The notes beneath the pieces are model-generated. The model made no database searches. It was given only the letters and a program-made list of their open reading frames with translations, and was not told the DNA's origin. Position numbers and translations under genes: made by a program. A stretch of DNA of 43,100 nt from Pseudomonadota bacterium (GTDB lineage Bacteria; Myxococcota_A; Bradymonadia; Bradymonadales; GCA-2716585), in contig SYOX01000404.1 of assembly GCA_005804885.1 (NCBI GenBank), positions 1 through 43,100 on the forward strand. The letters run 5' to 3'. Of the stretch, positions 34,464-41,654 are shown piece after piece. How positions within the stretch are numbered: position 1 is the stretch's first letter; each line of letters opens with the position of its first letter.

Positions 34464-35507
34464 TCAGCGCGGGACGGGCGGCTGGCCTTCGGGCATGTGG
34501 CACATGGAGCAGCCCATGTCGCCCAGGATCCTGAGCTTGAAGAAGGCCCCCTGGTCGGGGCCGAGGGCCTCGAATTCTCCGATCATGGCGTCGATCTGAT
34601 CGACCATGTCCTGGGCGTGGGATCGGTAGGGCCACACGTCGGAGCCGGGCATCGCCAGAGCGGTTTCAAGCTGCGCCAGCGCCTGCTCCTTGCGACCGGC
34701 CCGGGCGAGCACCTCCCCATAGGTGATGTGGACGCCCTGGGCGACGAAGGGGGCGCGCAGGGCGACGTTGAAGCCGGCCCCTGCGCCGCTGTACTCGTCG
34801 CTGAGGCTCTCGACCAGATCAGCGGCGGCATCGGGCCAGCCCGAGGCGGCGGGCATGGCGGAAGCGGTGATGATGAAGTTGTAGAAGGCCGTGAAGTCCT
34901 CGGCGGCGTTCTCCTCGGTGATCCGCAGCTTGTCGTCCACACCAAAGGCGGGATCGACCGGCATGCCGACGGCCTGAGCCCCTGCGACGGCCACGGTCAC
35001 CTCGAAGGTGTCGAGCCAGCTCTGGATGGGGACGTGATCGGGCTCAAGGGCGTGGGCGCGCTGAAGGGCGTCCAGCGCCGAGGCGAGCGTGCTGCGCTCC
35101 TCGTGCTCGGAGACCAGCATCAGGGTGAGCTGGGCCTTGCGCCAGTGCAGCAGCGCGAGGCGATGCGAGTCCAAGGATCCCTCGGTGGCTTCGAGGCGAT
35201 CGATGAGCGCGCTGAGCGTGACGTGCGCCTCAAGACGAGCCTGGGGCTCGAACTGCACGGCCTGCCAGAAGAGCTGCTCGGCGCAGGCGAAGGCGTGCAC
35301 CCCCAGGGTGTCCGCACAGTCCAGCGCGTAGGTCCCGTCGATGCGGCCATCGACGCGATCAAAGTCAGGGAAGCTCGCCCCGTCCTCCTCGGTGTAACCC
35401 TCCGGCACGAAGGCCGCCTCGGGCGAGTCAGGCTGCGGGAGCGCGTCCTCGTCTGCGCAGGAGACGAGGGCCAGGAGAGCGCCAAGGAGCAAAGGGGTCT
35501 TGTTCAT
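34464..35507 (-). CDS. lipoprotein with TPR-like helices and a C-terminal CxxCH haem motif
   Basis: 347 residues from ATG 35507. Signal peptide with lipobox ALVSC. The mature protein is helical with TPR-like units (LALLHWRKAQLTLMLVSEHEERSTLASALDALQRAHALEPD; GVHITYGEVLARAGRKEQALAQLETALAMPG). The C-terminus reads MGCSMCHMPEGQPP, a canonical CxxCH c-type haem-binding site followed by a Met. It lies 12 bases downstream of the next lipoprotein gene, so the two form an operon. A periplasmic or outer-membrane electron-transfer or sensing role is suggested, but with a single short haem site and no cytochrome fold around it the haem could also be absent. A relation to CXXCH-tailed myxobacterial lipoproteins seems likely. 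Confidence 0.87.
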   Translation of the reverse strand: MNKTPLLLGALLALVSCADEDALPQPDSPEAAFVPEGYTEEDGASFPDFDRVDGRIDGTYALDCADTLGVHAFACAEQLFWQAVQFEPQARLEAHVTLSALIDRLEATEGSLDSHRLALLHWRKAQLTLMLVSEHEERSTLASALDALQRAHALEPDHVPIQSWLDTFEVTVAVAGAQAVGMPVDPAFGVDDKLRITEENAAEDFTAFYNFIITASAMPAASGWPDAAADLVESLSDEYSGAGAGFNVALRAPFVAQGVHITYGEVLARAGRKEQALAQLETALAMPGSDVWPYRSHAQDMVDQIDAMIGEFEALGPDQGAFFKLRILGDMGCSMCHMPEGQPPVPR

Positions 35508-35519
35508 CCGGATTCCTCC

Positions 35520-36161
35520 TCAACGGGCAGGTGCGATGCCTGAGCAGGCCTCGAAGGCGGCGTTGCAATGCATGGCCTGGCAGTCGGCGCAGGCAGGGCT
35601 CATGGGGTTCAGGCAGACCGCAGCGCACTGGGTCAGGGTGCAGGCGACCGTCTGGGCAAAGCAGCCGGCGCAGGGCTGACTGAGGCCCACATCGCGAACC
35701 ATGCACGCGGTCACACATTCGGGCATTTGTCCCAGGCATGCAAACACGCAGCCGGTGATCTTGTCCGTCAGCGTGGCCTGGTGGGTTCGCAGGGCCGCCT
35801 CATCGGCGTCGTTCTCGCAGGCTCCGTCGGGCTCGGCCTCCGGCTCAGGCTCGGAGACGTCGGGATCCAGGGAGGCGTCCGGCGCATCGGGCTCACCCTC
35901 CGGCTCAGGCTCGGAGGCGTCGGACTCCGGGGAGGCGTCCGGCGCGTCGTCGGGCTCCGGGGAGGCGTCCGGGGTGGGCTCAAGGACGTCCCCGTCCCCA
36001 TCCCCCGCATCGAGGCCGGGGTTGATGTCCCCGTCGGGGTTCCCCTCAGGCTCCGCGCTCGGAGCGCCATCGTCCCCGCCCTCATCCGAGCAGGCCGGCA
36101 AGGTCCACGCGAGCAGGACAGCGACGCCCAACCTCACGAACATCCAGTGGTTTTTCCTCAT
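35520..36161 (-). CDS. lipoprotein with acidic linker and Cys-rich domain
   Basis: 213 residues from ATG 36161 (GGAGCGG upstream). Lipobox near LPAC at the end of an N-terminal helix, then about 80 residues of Asp/Glu/Pro linker in three imperfect repeats (SPEPDDAPDA, EPEPEGEPDAPDA, EPEPEAEPDGACEN). The C-terminal 90 residues hold 14 or so Cys in pairs (CVFACLG, CVTACM, CAGCFAQTVACTLTQCAAVCL, CADCQAMHC, CSG), a disulphide- or metal-stabilised helical domain. The second gene of the operon is the CxxCH lipoprotein. No enzyme motif is seen. I recognise the Cys pattern as recurrent in deltaproteobacterial secreted proteins but cannot name a family. Confidence 0.86.
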   Translation of the reverse strand: MRKNHWMFVRLGVAVLLAWTLPACSDEGGDDGAPSAEPEGNPDGDINPGLDAGDGDGDVLEPTPDASPEPDDAPDASPESDASEPEPEGEPDAPDASLDPDVSEPEPEAEPDGACENDADEAALRTHQATLTDKITGCVFACLGQMPECVTACMVRDVGLSQPCAGCFAQTVACTLTQCAAVCLNPMSPACADCQAMHCNAAFEACSGIAPAR

Positions 36162-36633
36162 GTTCCGCTCCGCATATGTTCAAGACTGCGATCGCCGCAG
36201 CCGCACCACCAGGCGTCGATCCTGGCCTCTTCACAACTTACTGAAGGACACCGCGACACAGCCAGCCCCACGGAGAGGCGCCCCGCGCTCGCTCCCAGAC
36301 GAGGCCCCTGGCCGGTCGGCCCAAGGCACGGCGCAGGGTCATAGCATATTCCATCACACGATGGAACAACATTTTCATCGCTGGCGCCCACGGCGTCCAA
36401 GGCGCCCGAGGCGCCCGAGATGCGAGAGGTGCGACAGGTGCGCGAGAATGAGCTCCTACTCCCGACCGGGATCGACGAGAGTGAGCGGGCTTGCCATGAG
36501 GTCCGGTCGAGGCCATCTTCTCCCCGAAGAGTCCCCTTCCCACGAGGCCAGCATCGAGGTGTCCTGGGACCTTTGAGCCTCGAAGTCATGCCATCGAACA
36601 AGGGTCCGCTTGTGATCCTGGACAGGGGTTGAG
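36162..36633. other. divergent spacer with a palindrome
   Basis: About 470 bases between the lipoprotein operon and the GH8 gene, no gene supported. It contains the perfect palindrome TTCCATC-ACAC-GATGGAA (36349-36366) in an AT-rich pocket and a GGCGCCC-GAG repeat tract around 36384-36416. A regulatory role for either neighbour is possible. Confidence 0.45.
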
Positions 36634-38223
36634 ATGAAAGCTGTCAAGCGACGTGGACACGCACCAGGCCCTCGATTCACACCAGCGGCGCCGACGGTGC
36701 GCCAGGGAGGCTCGCGCACCTGGGCCTCCGAAGAACCGCGAAGCGCGCGCGCCAGGAGGCAAGACGGGGGGGCGCAGGCGAGGCCGCTGATCGTTTTGGC
36801 GTGGTTGCTGGGGATGACCCTCGGATGCGGGGGCTGCGAAGCGCCCGTCGATCGCGGAGGGGAAGGTCGCGAGGATCGGGGAGACACAGCGGACGGCGGC
36901 GGAGTCGATCTGGACGTGGCGTCCGAGGGGGATCTGGCCCTTGACGCAGAGATCGACCTCGACGCTGCCCCGGACGACACCCTGCTCTCCGACGATCTGC
37001 CGATCTCCGAGGACGCGCCCGTCTCGGACGACACCCCTGTCTCCGACGACGCATCCCCGGACCCGGATCCAGGGCCGCGCTTCCCCTTTGGCGCTCACCG
37101 GGGTCGCCCGATCGCCGACGCCCTCCGGGTGGGCCTGCCTCAGGAGGAGCTCGACCGCGAGACGGCCGCCTTCTACGAGATCTGGAAGGCGCGCTACCTC
37201 GCGCCGGGGTGCGCGGAGGGCGAGCTGCGCGTCCGCTCGGCGCCAGCGACCGAGGCCTTCACGGTCTCGGAGGGTCAGGGCTACGGGATGCTCATCGCGG
37301 TGATGATGGAGGGCTACGATCCCGACGCGCGGGCCACCTTTGACGGGCTGTACAGATACGCGCGCGCCCACCCGAGCAACATCACGCCCGGGCTCATGGC
37401 CTGGGCCCAGGACGCGCGCTGCCGCGACATCGACGGAGCCGACGCGGCCACCGACGGCGATCTGGACATCGCCTACGCGCTGCTGAAGGCCAACCGCCAG
37501 TGGGGCAGCGATGGCGCCATCGACTACGCGGCCGAGGGCCAGGCCATGATCCGCGCGATCCTGGAGGCCGAGATCCACCCGGCCAACAGCGTCCTCCTCG
37601 GGGACTGGGTGGGGCGAGGCACGCAGTGGTACACGGGCACTCGCACCTCCGATCTCATGACAGGGCACTTCGCGGCCTTTGGCGCCGCCACCGGCGAGGC
37701 GCGCTGGGGGGAGGTCGCAGACCGGGCCTACCGGATCGTGGAGCACCTGCAGGCCGAGCACGCCCCGGGCACTGGGCTTGTGCCCGACTTCGTGGTCGAC
37801 GCCACCACCGATCGGCCCGCCCCCGCCCCGGCGGACTGGCTTGAGGGCCGCCACGACGGCCACTACGGCTGGAACGCCTGCCGCGTGCCCTGGCGCCTGG
37901 GGATGCACGCGCTCTTCGGCGGCGACGCCCGCGCACAGCGGGCGGTGAGCGTCCTGACGCGGTGGTTCAGGGAGGAGACGGGCGACAGGCCCGGCCGACT
38001 GCGCTCAGGCTATCGGCTGGATGGGCGCGCCTTCGGAGAGGGGCCGTCGATGGCCTTCACCGCGCCGCTGGCCCTGGCCGCGATGGTGCCGGGGGAGAGC
38101 GATCAGGCGTGGCTCGACGCGCTGTGGGCGGCCATCGCGGCCGCCCCCGCCGAGGAGTACTTCGGAGACAGCATCAAGATGCTGGTGATGATCGTGGTGT
38201 CGAACAACGGCTGGAGCCCTTGA
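36634..38223 (+). CDS. lipoprotein glycoside hydrolase family 8
   Basis: 529 residues as read from ATG 36634 (AGGGG 6 bases upstream). The hydrophobic signal core (PLIVLAWLLGMTLGCGGC) starts only near residue 52, so the true start may be later or a frameshift may have occurred in the G7 run at 36766-36772. After an Asp-rich linker (DD-repeats to residue 150) comes the GH8 domain: SEGQGYGMLIAVMM with the general-acid E213, ATDGDLDIAYALLKANRQWG (the ATDxDxxIA signature, D274/D276), YTGTRTSDLMTGHFAAFG and GHYGWNACRVPWRLG. GH8 enzymes invert beta-1,4 linkages in cellulose, chitosan or xylan-like polymers. Cell-surface anchoring suggests polysaccharide degradation outside the cell. Confidence 0.92.
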   Translation: MKAVKRRGHAPGPRFTPAAPTVRQGGSRTWASEEPRSARARRQDGGAQARPLIVLAWLLGMTLGCGGCEAPVDRGGEGREDRGDTADGGGVDLDVASEGDLALDAEIDLDAAPDDTLLSDDLPISEDAPVSDDTPVSDDASPDPDPGPRFPFGAHRGRPIADALRVGLPQEELDRETAAFYEIWKARYLAPGCAEGELRVRSAPATEAFTVSEGQGYGMLIAVMMEGYDPDARATFDGLYRYARAHPSNITPGLMAWAQDARCRDIDGADAATDGDLDIAYALLKANRQWGSDGAIDYAAEGQAMIRAILEAEIHPANSVLLGDWVGRGTQWYTGTRTSDLMTGHFAAFGAATGEARWGEVADRAYRIVEHLQAEHAPGTGLVPDFVVDATTDRPAPAPADWLEGRHDGHYGWNACRVPWRLGMHALFGGDARAQRAVSVLTRWFREETGDRPGRLRSGYRLDGRAFGEGPSMAFTAPLALAAMVPGESDQAWLDALWAAIAAAPAEEYFGDSIKMLVMIVVSNNGWSP

Positions 38224-38236
38224 GGCCGAGCGCCGG

Positions 38237-40348
38237 CTACTGGAGGCTCTGGAGGCGCTGGCAGAAGAAGTCGTCGGGATCGAACTCCTCGCCGCAGGAC
38301 TCCTTGAGGTAGGCCTTGTGGCCTTCGAGGTCGAGGCCCTTGTGCTCTTCGCAGGCCCAGACGTAGTCCTCGTCGCAGACGCTGGCCATGGCCTTCTTGA
38401 AGGCCTCGACGTTGAGGGACTTGACCTTGAGGCACTCCTTCTTCTTGGAGGTGGACTCGCAGAAGAGGCCCAGCGCCACACCGGCCTTCTCGGCGTCCTT
38501 GATCACGCCCTTGCCAGACTCCAGGATGCCGGCGGCCTTCAGGAGCCGGTCGTCGTCCTCGGAGCTGATCCAGTAGGTGACGCCCTGGGACTTGTTGGCC
38601 GGCACGCCCTTCCCCTCGAAGAACATGTCCCCGAGCAGGATCTCGCTCTCGTCGAAGTCGCTGTTCTTGCTGTGGGACAGCGAGGCCTCCAGGTAGAGCC
38701 TGGCCTGCTCATACTCCTTGGCGACGTAGAGGACGCGGCCGAGCTCGCCGCAGGAGTAGGGGTCGTTCTTCTTGCAGCCCTTGTCCAGCGTGTCGCGGCC
38801 GAGCTTCTCGGCGTCGGTCATGGCGGCCGGGACGGTCGGCCGATTCAGATCGCTGCCGATGTAGGTGCCCAGCAGCTGCTGGCCGAGCTCCAGGCAGACA
38901 TCGGTGTTGCCCTGATCGCAGAACTGCTTCAGGAAGTTGTAGCCCCGCTGGGGGTCCTTCGAGACGTGCTTGCCCGTGAAGTAGAAGCCGCCCAGCTCCA
39001 GGCAGGAGTAGGTGTCGCCCAGCTTGCAGGCCCGATCCAGATCCGACAGGCCCTTGAAGGTGTCCTCGGCCACCCCGGAGCGGCCGCCGAGCCGGTTGAA
39101 GGCGATCGAGGAGCATGCGTCGGCCAGCCCCATCTCGCACGCCTTGTCGTAGGACGCCACGCCCTGCTTGAGCAGCTCCTCGTCCTCCTTCCAGAACGAC
39201 TCGCCGCTGGAGCCGAACTCGTAGCAGCCCTCGGCGAGGCCAGCTTCACAAGCCTTCTTGAAGAAATCCAACGACTTGCGCTCGTCGGCCCCCATCGCGG
39301 CCTCGTTGCCGTCCTCGTTCACCTTGTCGCAATGGGCCTTCTTGCTCGGGTCCTTGCACAGGTTGCCGTAGAGCAGCAGCCCGTAGAAGTGGCAGCTCTT
39401 CGCATTGCCGGCCTCGCACTGCTTGAGGCAGTCGTCCGAGTTGGTCGGCTCGCAGACCGTCGGCTGGCCGGCCTTGCGCAGCCCGCACTTGCCGTCGACG
39501 AAGACCAGCCCCTTGGCACACACCTCCGCCTCGCCAACCCCCTTGTCGTCGCCGTCGCCAGCGTCCTCCTCGACCTCCTCGCCCTTGGCCTTGACCGGCA
39601 GCGCGTTGGGGATCGGGGTGAGCATCAGGCGCAGGATCGCCTGGCACTGCTCAGGCGGGCCATCGTCCGAAGACTTGGCGGTCCGGCAAGCCTCCAGATC
39701 GCCGTCCTTGCGGTCGCGCGAGTTGGTGCTCGTGCTGCTGGCCCCGGCCGAGGCCACCGCGAAGACGTCCACCGCCCCGGAGACCGCGCCGCGCTCGGCC
39801 GTCTTCATCGCGAAGGCGCCAAGGACGGCCTGCTTGAGGTAGTGCGTCGCCTGCGCGCACTGAGCCCCGACGAGCTGGTCGCGGGCCACCTGCGCCGCCG
39901 TCGAGCGCCGCCCGATCGACACCAGGCCGATGTTCAACACATTGCCGGACTCCAGCTTCCCCGCCGCCGACCCGCTCGAGAAGGGCATGTTGGCGCTGAC
40001 CTCGTCCTGGTTCTCCAGCGCCACGATCTCCTCCTGGCGGCTCAGCCCCCGGTAGGCGTAATCGCCCGGCAGCGTGCAGTCCGGCAGCACCGTCAGCACC
40101 TTGCAGTCGTAGTTGAGGAAGACCACGCCGTCCTGCATCGCCCCTTCGAGGAAGGCCCGATCCGGCATGTCCACCACCAGCGGCGTCGACACACCCGCCG
40201 TGCCGCACCCGCCGCCGCCCAGCGCCGCGCTCCCCGACAGCTCGTCGGGCTTGACCTGGGAGCCCGCGTTGGACGAACCGCAGCCCGCAAGCAGCGACCC
40301 GCCCGCAACCAGCGCCAAACCACTGAAGACCATCAACTTTCCGGCCAT
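38237..40348 (-). CDS. Sel1/TPR-repeat Cys-rich lipoprotein
   Basis: 703 residues from ATG 40348 (AGGAGAC upstream). Lipobox LLAGC. Residues 30-240 are a unique N-terminal domain with Cys. From about 290 onwards a series of Sel1-like repeats appears, each with a paired Cys: LKQCEAGNAKSCHFYGLLLYGN, FKKACEAGLAEGCYEFGSS, YDKACEMGLADACSSIAFNRLGG, LDRACKLGDTYSCLELGGFYFTG, and so on. Sel1 repeats build solenoids that bind partners; the Cys pairs suggest disulphides in an exported protein. The tail is helical and charged. The gene is monocistronic by spacing (138 bases to the START gene). Partner unknown. Confidence 0.9.
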   Translation of the reverse strand: MAGKLMVFSGLALVAGGSLLAGCGSSNAGSQVKPDELSGSAALGGGGCGTAGVSTPLVVDMPDRAFLEGAMQDGVVFLNYDCKVLTVLPDCTLPGDYAYRGLSRQEEIVALENQDEVSANMPFSSGSAAGKLESGNVLNIGLVSIGRRSTAAQVARDQLVGAQCAQATHYLKQAVLGAFAMKTAERGAVSGAVDVFAVASAGASSTSTNSRDRKDGDLEACRTAKSSDDGPPEQCQAILRLMLTPIPNALPVKAKGEEVEEDAGDGDDKGVGEAEVCAKGLVFVDGKCGLRKAGQPTVCEPTNSDDCLKQCEAGNAKSCHFYGLLLYGNLCKDPSKKAHCDKVNEDGNEAAMGADERKSLDFFKKACEAGLAEGCYEFGSSGESFWKEDEELLKQGVASYDKACEMGLADACSSIAFNRLGGRSGVAEDTFKGLSDLDRACKLGDTYSCLELGGFYFTGKHVSKDPQRGYNFLKQFCDQGNTDVCLELGQQLLGTYIGSDLNRPTVPAAMTDAEKLGRDTLDKGCKKNDPYSCGELGRVLYVAKEYEQARLYLEASLSHSKNSDFDESEILLGDMFFEGKGVPANKSQGVTYWISSEDDDRLLKAAGILESGKGVIKDAEKAGVALGLFCESTSKKKECLKVKSLNVEAFKKAMASVCDEDYVWACEEHKGLDLEGHKAYLKESCGEEFDPDDFFCQRLQSLQ

Positions 40349-40422
40349 ACTGTCTCCTATCCCCTGTTTCGAGTTCACCGCCATTCGGCACACAGGAGCC
40401 TCGCGACAGACGCTCCTTGATG

Positions 40423-40450
40423 CGCTCGGGAGCTTAAAATCACACGAGCG
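40423..40450 (-). terminator. hairpin between the START gene and the Sel1 gene
   Basis: CGCTCG (40423-40428) pairs with CGAGCG (40445-40450) around a 16-base loop, 37 bases after the stop of the START-domain gene. A weak terminator or part of the next promoter. Confidence 0.25.
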
Positions 40451-40486
40451 GACGCGGCGGGACTTTAAGGGATGGAGAAAACGACG

Positions 40487-41167
40487 TCAACGAAGCCCAA
40501 GGCGCTCCTGCTTGACAGACGCGCCGTGGCGCTCATGGCAGCGCTCGGCGAGCCTTTCGAGGATGTCCAGGAGCGCATCTCCAGCCTGGTCGTCGACCAT
40601 GAAGTCCGGCACGGAGCCCCCGAACTCGGTGTGAAGTTCGTAGGTCAAGCGGGTGGCCTGCCCCCCCCTGGCCGGCTGAAGGAGCCAGACCCCCGTGATC
40701 CTCGACAGGCGCACGACATCCGGCAAGGCCGGCACCTTGGGGTGCGAAACAGCGCGGTAGGCGATCGCCCAGGTGCTGCCCTCCGCCGTGAGCTTCGAGG
40801 CGATGTCGGCCAGCACCACGAAGTCGCGATCGTCAAGGGCGGGGATCTCCAGGCGGATGTAATAGTGGACCCGCTGGCGATCACCCTCTTCGGCTTGCCT
40901 CGACACCACCCGCGACTCCACCACGTTCGGCATGAAGGCCTTGTATTGATCGAAGTCCGTGATGATGGCCGCGACCTCATCCGGCGATCTGGGCAGCTCG
41001 ATGACCCCCCGGTACGCGCGAACCCCGCTGCCCTGGCGCGCCTGGCTGTAGAGCGAGATCCCTCCGGTCTTCCCGATCTTCTCCCACGGCGCCGAAAGGG
41101 CCGACGACGCTCCCAACAGCCCCAACGCGAGGACACATGAAAAGATGATTGCATGACAGCGTTTCAC
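40487..41167 (-). CDS. exported START-domain lipid-binding protein
   Basis: 226 residues from GTG 41167, chosen because GGAGG precedes it and a Sec signal peptide follows (KRCHAIIFSCVLALGLLGASSALSA). The mature protein is a StAR-related (START/SRPBCC) domain: GVRAYRGVIELPRSPDEVAAIITDFDQYKAFMPNVVESRVV, then RVHYYIRLEIPALDDRDFVVLADI and the C-terminal helix FMVDDQAGDALLDILERLAERCHERHG. START domains hold sterols, phospholipids or fatty acids in a deep pocket. A periplasmic lipid-transfer role is the natural inference. It is upstream of, and in the same direction as, the Sel1 lipoprotein. Confidence 0.88.
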   Translation of the reverse strand: MKRCHAIIFSCVLALGLLGASSALSAPWEKIGKTGGISLYSQARQGSGVRAYRGVIELPRSPDEVAAIITDFDQYKAFMPNVVESRVVSRQAEEGDRQRVHYYIRLEIPALDDRDFVVLADIASKLTAEGSTWAIAYRAVSHPKVPALPDVVRLSRITGVWLLQPARGGQATRLTYELHTEFGGSVPDFMVDDQAGDALLDILERLAERCHERHGASVKQERLGLR

Positions 41168-41530
41168 GACCACCTCCAACCCGACAATCGCGCAACGAAT
41201 GCGCGCTTTTGCGCCATGCGCATTCTCTGCGCGACACGGCGCCCCCTGGAGCCTCGACCTTCGGATGGGCGCCGAGGATCGGCCTGGAGCCCGCTCGCCG
41301 CCAGCACGCGGCGGCCAGACGCTCCAGCGCAAGCTCGGGCCTCCCCGCTGCGCCATCCTGGGCCGCCCGTCGGGCGACCTCAGGGGAAGGGAGAGCAACC
41401 CACGTGCCAGCCAGAGCGCGGCGGGCGCAGGGCGGCGCGGGCGCAGGACAGGCCGAGCGCGCCGCGCTCCCCTTCGTCGCCGCAGAGGACACGGCCCATG
41501 CGGACTGGCCTCCGACGCCGGATGATGGAG
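41168..41530. other. GC-rich spacer without supported genes
   Basis: About 360 bases between the START gene and the copper-ATPase promoter. Several long reading frames cross it on both strands, but their composition is that of GC-rich shadow frames. I see no motif, ribosome site or family resemblance. Confidence 0.4.
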
Positions 41531-41532
41531 GC

Positions 41533-41576
41533 TTGACAGATCCGTTCTCGGCGCTAAATATACCCCCACCGGGTAT
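41533..41576 (+). promoter_or_regulatory. promoter with CsoR-like copper operator
   Basis: TTGACA begins at 41534 and a -10 TAAATA lies at 41555-41560, about 16 bases apart. Overlapping and following the -10 is ATACCC-CCACC-GGGTAT (41560-41576), a perfect 6-base inverted repeat of the CsoR/RcnR operator type (TACCC...GGGTA). It lies just upstream of a copper-type ATPase gene, so metal-dependent derepression is likely. Confidence 0.6.
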
Positions 41577-41580
41577 CTGC

Positions 41581-41643
41581 ATGGCGCAGAAGACCACGAG
41601 GACGCGCCATGGTGAGCCCAGAGACGAGAACTGCAAATGCTGA
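41581..41643 (+). CDS. 20-codon ORF ending Cys-Lys-Cys
   Basis: A short frame directly behind the CsoR-like operator encodes 20 residues: a basic N-terminal half (KTTRTRH), then an acidic stretch (EPRDE) and the terminal NCKC. Its stop overlaps an ATG (41637) that is in frame with the ATPase gene. It may be a leader peptide coupling translation to the ATPase or a small metal-binding peptide. No ribosome site stands out; it could equally be chance. Confidence 0.35.
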   Translation: MAQKTTRTRHGEPRDENCKC

Positions 41644-41654
41644 CGAGGATCCCG

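Noticed and set aside
38318..40420. 700-codon plus-strand frame opposite the Sel1 gene
   Set aside because: Antisense shadow; Leu/Ala/Val/Gly-rich with no start signal, while the minus frame has a lipobox and Sel1 repeats.
41149..41643. 164-codon plus frame ending in the same Cys-Lys-Cys peptide
   Set aside because: It would start inside the START gene's signal sequence and run through the promoter; only the last 20 codons, after the operator, are considered possible.
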